This document shows positions 62,737-64,000 of a stretch of 64,000 bases of DNA, in pieces; position 1 is the first letter of the stretch, and each line of letters starts with the position of its first letter. A model generated the notes under the pieces. The model saw only the letters and a list, made by a program, of their open reading frames with translations, was not told the origin of the DNA and made no database searches. The stretch comes from Permianibacter fluminis (GTDB taxonomy: Bacteria > Pseudomonadota > Gammaproteobacteria > Enterobacterales > Permianibacteraceae): positions 1,054,001 through 1,118,000 of the forward strand of contig NZ_JABMEG010000001.1 in the NCBI RefSeq assembly GCF_013179735.1, read 5' to 3'. The position numbers and the translations under genes were made by a program.

Positions 62737-64000
62737 ATGTCCCGCGATCCGCGTTACGACATTCTGTTTGAACCGGTCCGCATTGGCCCGGTCACCACCA
62801 AGAACCGGTTCTTTCAGGTGCCGCATTGCAATGGCATGGGCCACGCGATGCCGGAAGCGCATGCGGCGATGCGTGAGATCAAAGCCGAAGGCGGCTGGGG
62901 TGTAATCGCCACCGAAGAATGCGAGATCCACCCGAGCGGCGATGTCTCGCCCTATGTCGAAGCGCGGCTTTGGGACGATGCCGACATTCCGGCGCTGGCA
63001 TTGATGTGCGAGAAGGTGCACCGGCACGGCGCGCTCGCGGCCGTCGAGCTGACCCACAACGGCCCGACCGCATCGAACCTGTATTCACGCGACATCCTGA
63101 TCGCGCCTTCACATCAACCGAGCAAATACGGCTACCCGCACCAAGCCAAGGCAATGAGCAAACGTGATATCGCCGATTACCGACGCTGGCATCGCGATGC
63201 CGCGCTGCGGGCGAAGTGCGCCGGCTTTGATGTGATCTATGTTTACGCCGCGCATGACTTGAGCCTGGCCATGCATTTCCTGCAAAAGCGTCGTAATCAT
63301 CGTAATGACGAATACGGCGGCAGTCTGGAAAATCGCACCCGGCTGCTGCGGGAGATCATCGAAGACACCAAAGACGCGGTCGGTGATACCTGCGCCGTCG
63401 CGGTCCGTTTTGCCACCGAAGAACTGCTTGGTGACGGCGGTGTCACGCTGACCGAAGCCAAAGAAGTCGTGCACATGCTGGCCGACCTGCCCGATCTCTG
63501 GGACGTCAATCTCGCCGCCTGGTACAACGACTCGATTCCCTCGCGCTTTGCTCGTGAAGGCGCGCAGGAACCGTTCATCGACTGGGTGAAAAAAGTCACG
63601 ACCAAGCCGGTCGTTGGCGTCGGCCGCTTCACCTCGCCCGACACCATGGTGTCGCAGATCAAACGCGGTGTGCTGGATTTGATCGGCGCGGCGCGGCCGT
63701 CGATAGCCGATCCGTTTTTGCCAAAGAAAATCGAGCTGGGTCTTATCGACGACATCCGCGAATGCATCGGCTGCAATATCTGCGTCAGCGGCGACATGAC
63801 CATCACGCCGATCCGTTGCACGCAAAACCCGACCATGGGCGAAGAGTGGCGCAAAGGCTGGCACCCGGAAAAAATCGCCAGCAAGAAATCCGACAGCAAG
63901 ATCTTGATCGTTGGCGCCGGCCCGGCCGGACTGGAAGCCGCGCGTGCACTCGGCGAGCGTGGTTACGAGGTACATCTGGCCGAAGCCGGCAAAGAGCTCG
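62737..64000 (+). CDS. DgcA-like N-methyl demethylase, old yellow enzyme / trimethylamine dehydrogenase family (partial, runs off the right edge)
   Basis: At least 421 residues, with GGAG 6 nt before the ATG. N-terminal FMN TIM-barrel (FEPVRIGPVTTKNRFFQVPHCNG) with the active-site YGGSLENRTRLLREI. A 4Fe-4S cluster is bound by Cys343, Cys346, Cys349 and Cys361 (CIGCNIC ... CTQNPTMGEEW), then a Rossmann motif (IVGAGPAGLEAA). The fourth-Cys block and GEEWRKGW match dimethylglycine demethylase DgcA closely; trimethylamine dehydrogenase and stachydrine demethylase are relatives. With the Rieske oxygenase it points to betaine or methylamine catabolism. Confidence 0.9.
   Translation, partial: MSRDPRYDILFEPVRIGPVTTKNRFFQVPHCNGMGHAMPEAHAAMREIKAEGGWGVIATEECEIHPSGDVSPYVEARLWDDADIPALALMCEKVHRHGALAAVELTHNGPTASNLYSRDILIAPSHQPSKYGYPHQAKAMSKRDIADYRRWHRDAALRAKCAGFDVIYVYAAHDLSLAMHFLQKRRNHRNDEYGGSLENRTRLLREIIEDTKDAVGDTCAVAVRFATEELLGDGGVTLTEAKEVVHMLADLPDLWDVNLAAWYNDSIPSRFAREGAQEPFIDWVKKVTTKPVVGVGRFTSPDTMVSQIKRGVLDLIGAARPSIADPFLPKKIELGLIDDIRECIGCNICVSGDMTITPIRCTQNPTMGEEWRKGWHPEKIASKKSDSKILIVGAGPAGLEAARALGERGYEVHLAEAGKEL

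Overview
This is 64 kb of GC-rich chromosomal DNA from a gammaproteobacterium-like organism. It is densely coded on both strands. The evidence is housekeeping genes of gammaproteobacterial type (lgt-thyA, folA, apaG, apaH, cysG, a CysB-type regulator, trxC, rhlE), a large TonB-dependent receptor, TPR-containing sensor kinases, and families of GC-rich intergenic palindromes. I saw no rRNA, tRNA, CRISPR array, prophage or transposase. The genus cannot be fixed from this window alone.

Layout. 1-3.6 kb: an edge-truncated AraC regulator, a beta-lactamase-fold lipoprotein, a 1.2 kb palindrome-rich intergenic island, and a low-GC hypothetical gene. 3.6-6.7 kb: a lysine-catabolism group (Lrp/AsnC regulator, saccharopine/lysine-dehydrogenase-like enzyme, HglS-type 2-oxoadipate decarboxylase). 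6.8-10.8 kb: small envelope and hypothetical genes, an orphan ExbD, an NRDE protein and a TSUP permease. 10.9-15.9 kb: lgt, thyA, a hybrid TPR histidine kinase, trxC. 16-22.4 kb: a periplasmic phosphatase-like protein and an ArsR-controlled RND efflux/DUF2892/DUF302 operon. 22.4-28.4 kb: folA, an outer-membrane protein, apaH, apaG, cysG, and a CysB-type regulator preceded by an overlapping 37-codon ORF.

28.6-33.3 kb holds the most interesting locus. Two small membrane proteins are followed by a SAM methyltransferase of the borosin alpha-N-methyltransferase type. Next comes a 95-residue peptide with a borosin-binding-like N-terminus and an Asn-rich tail, then a TPR sensor kinase. I read this as a candidate split-borosin RiPP cluster with an unusual core.

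33.4-41.6 kb: an SDR and a saccharopine-dehydrogenase-like pair, rhlE, a diguanylate cyclase, a PlsC-type acyltransferase, a secreted amidohydrolase and a sulfotransferase. 41.7-53.4 kb: a TonB-dependent receptor, then a catabolic set that carries the lower beta-ketoadipate pathway (PcaF-like thiolase, PcaI/J-like CoA-transferase, PcaR-like IclR regulator) interleaved with two class III aminotransferases and an aldehyde dehydrogenase. This suggests that an amino acid or diamine, not an aromatic ring, feeds 3-oxoadipate. 53.6-59.8 kb: a propeller-CehA metallohydrolase, an S9 peptidase and a DmpA/BapA-type self-processing aminopeptidase, all probably exported. 59.9-64 kb: a Rieske oxygenase, an APC permease and an edge-truncated DgcA-like demethylase, which fit N-methylated amine catabolism.

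All functional calls are by family resemblance read by eye; no searches were run.
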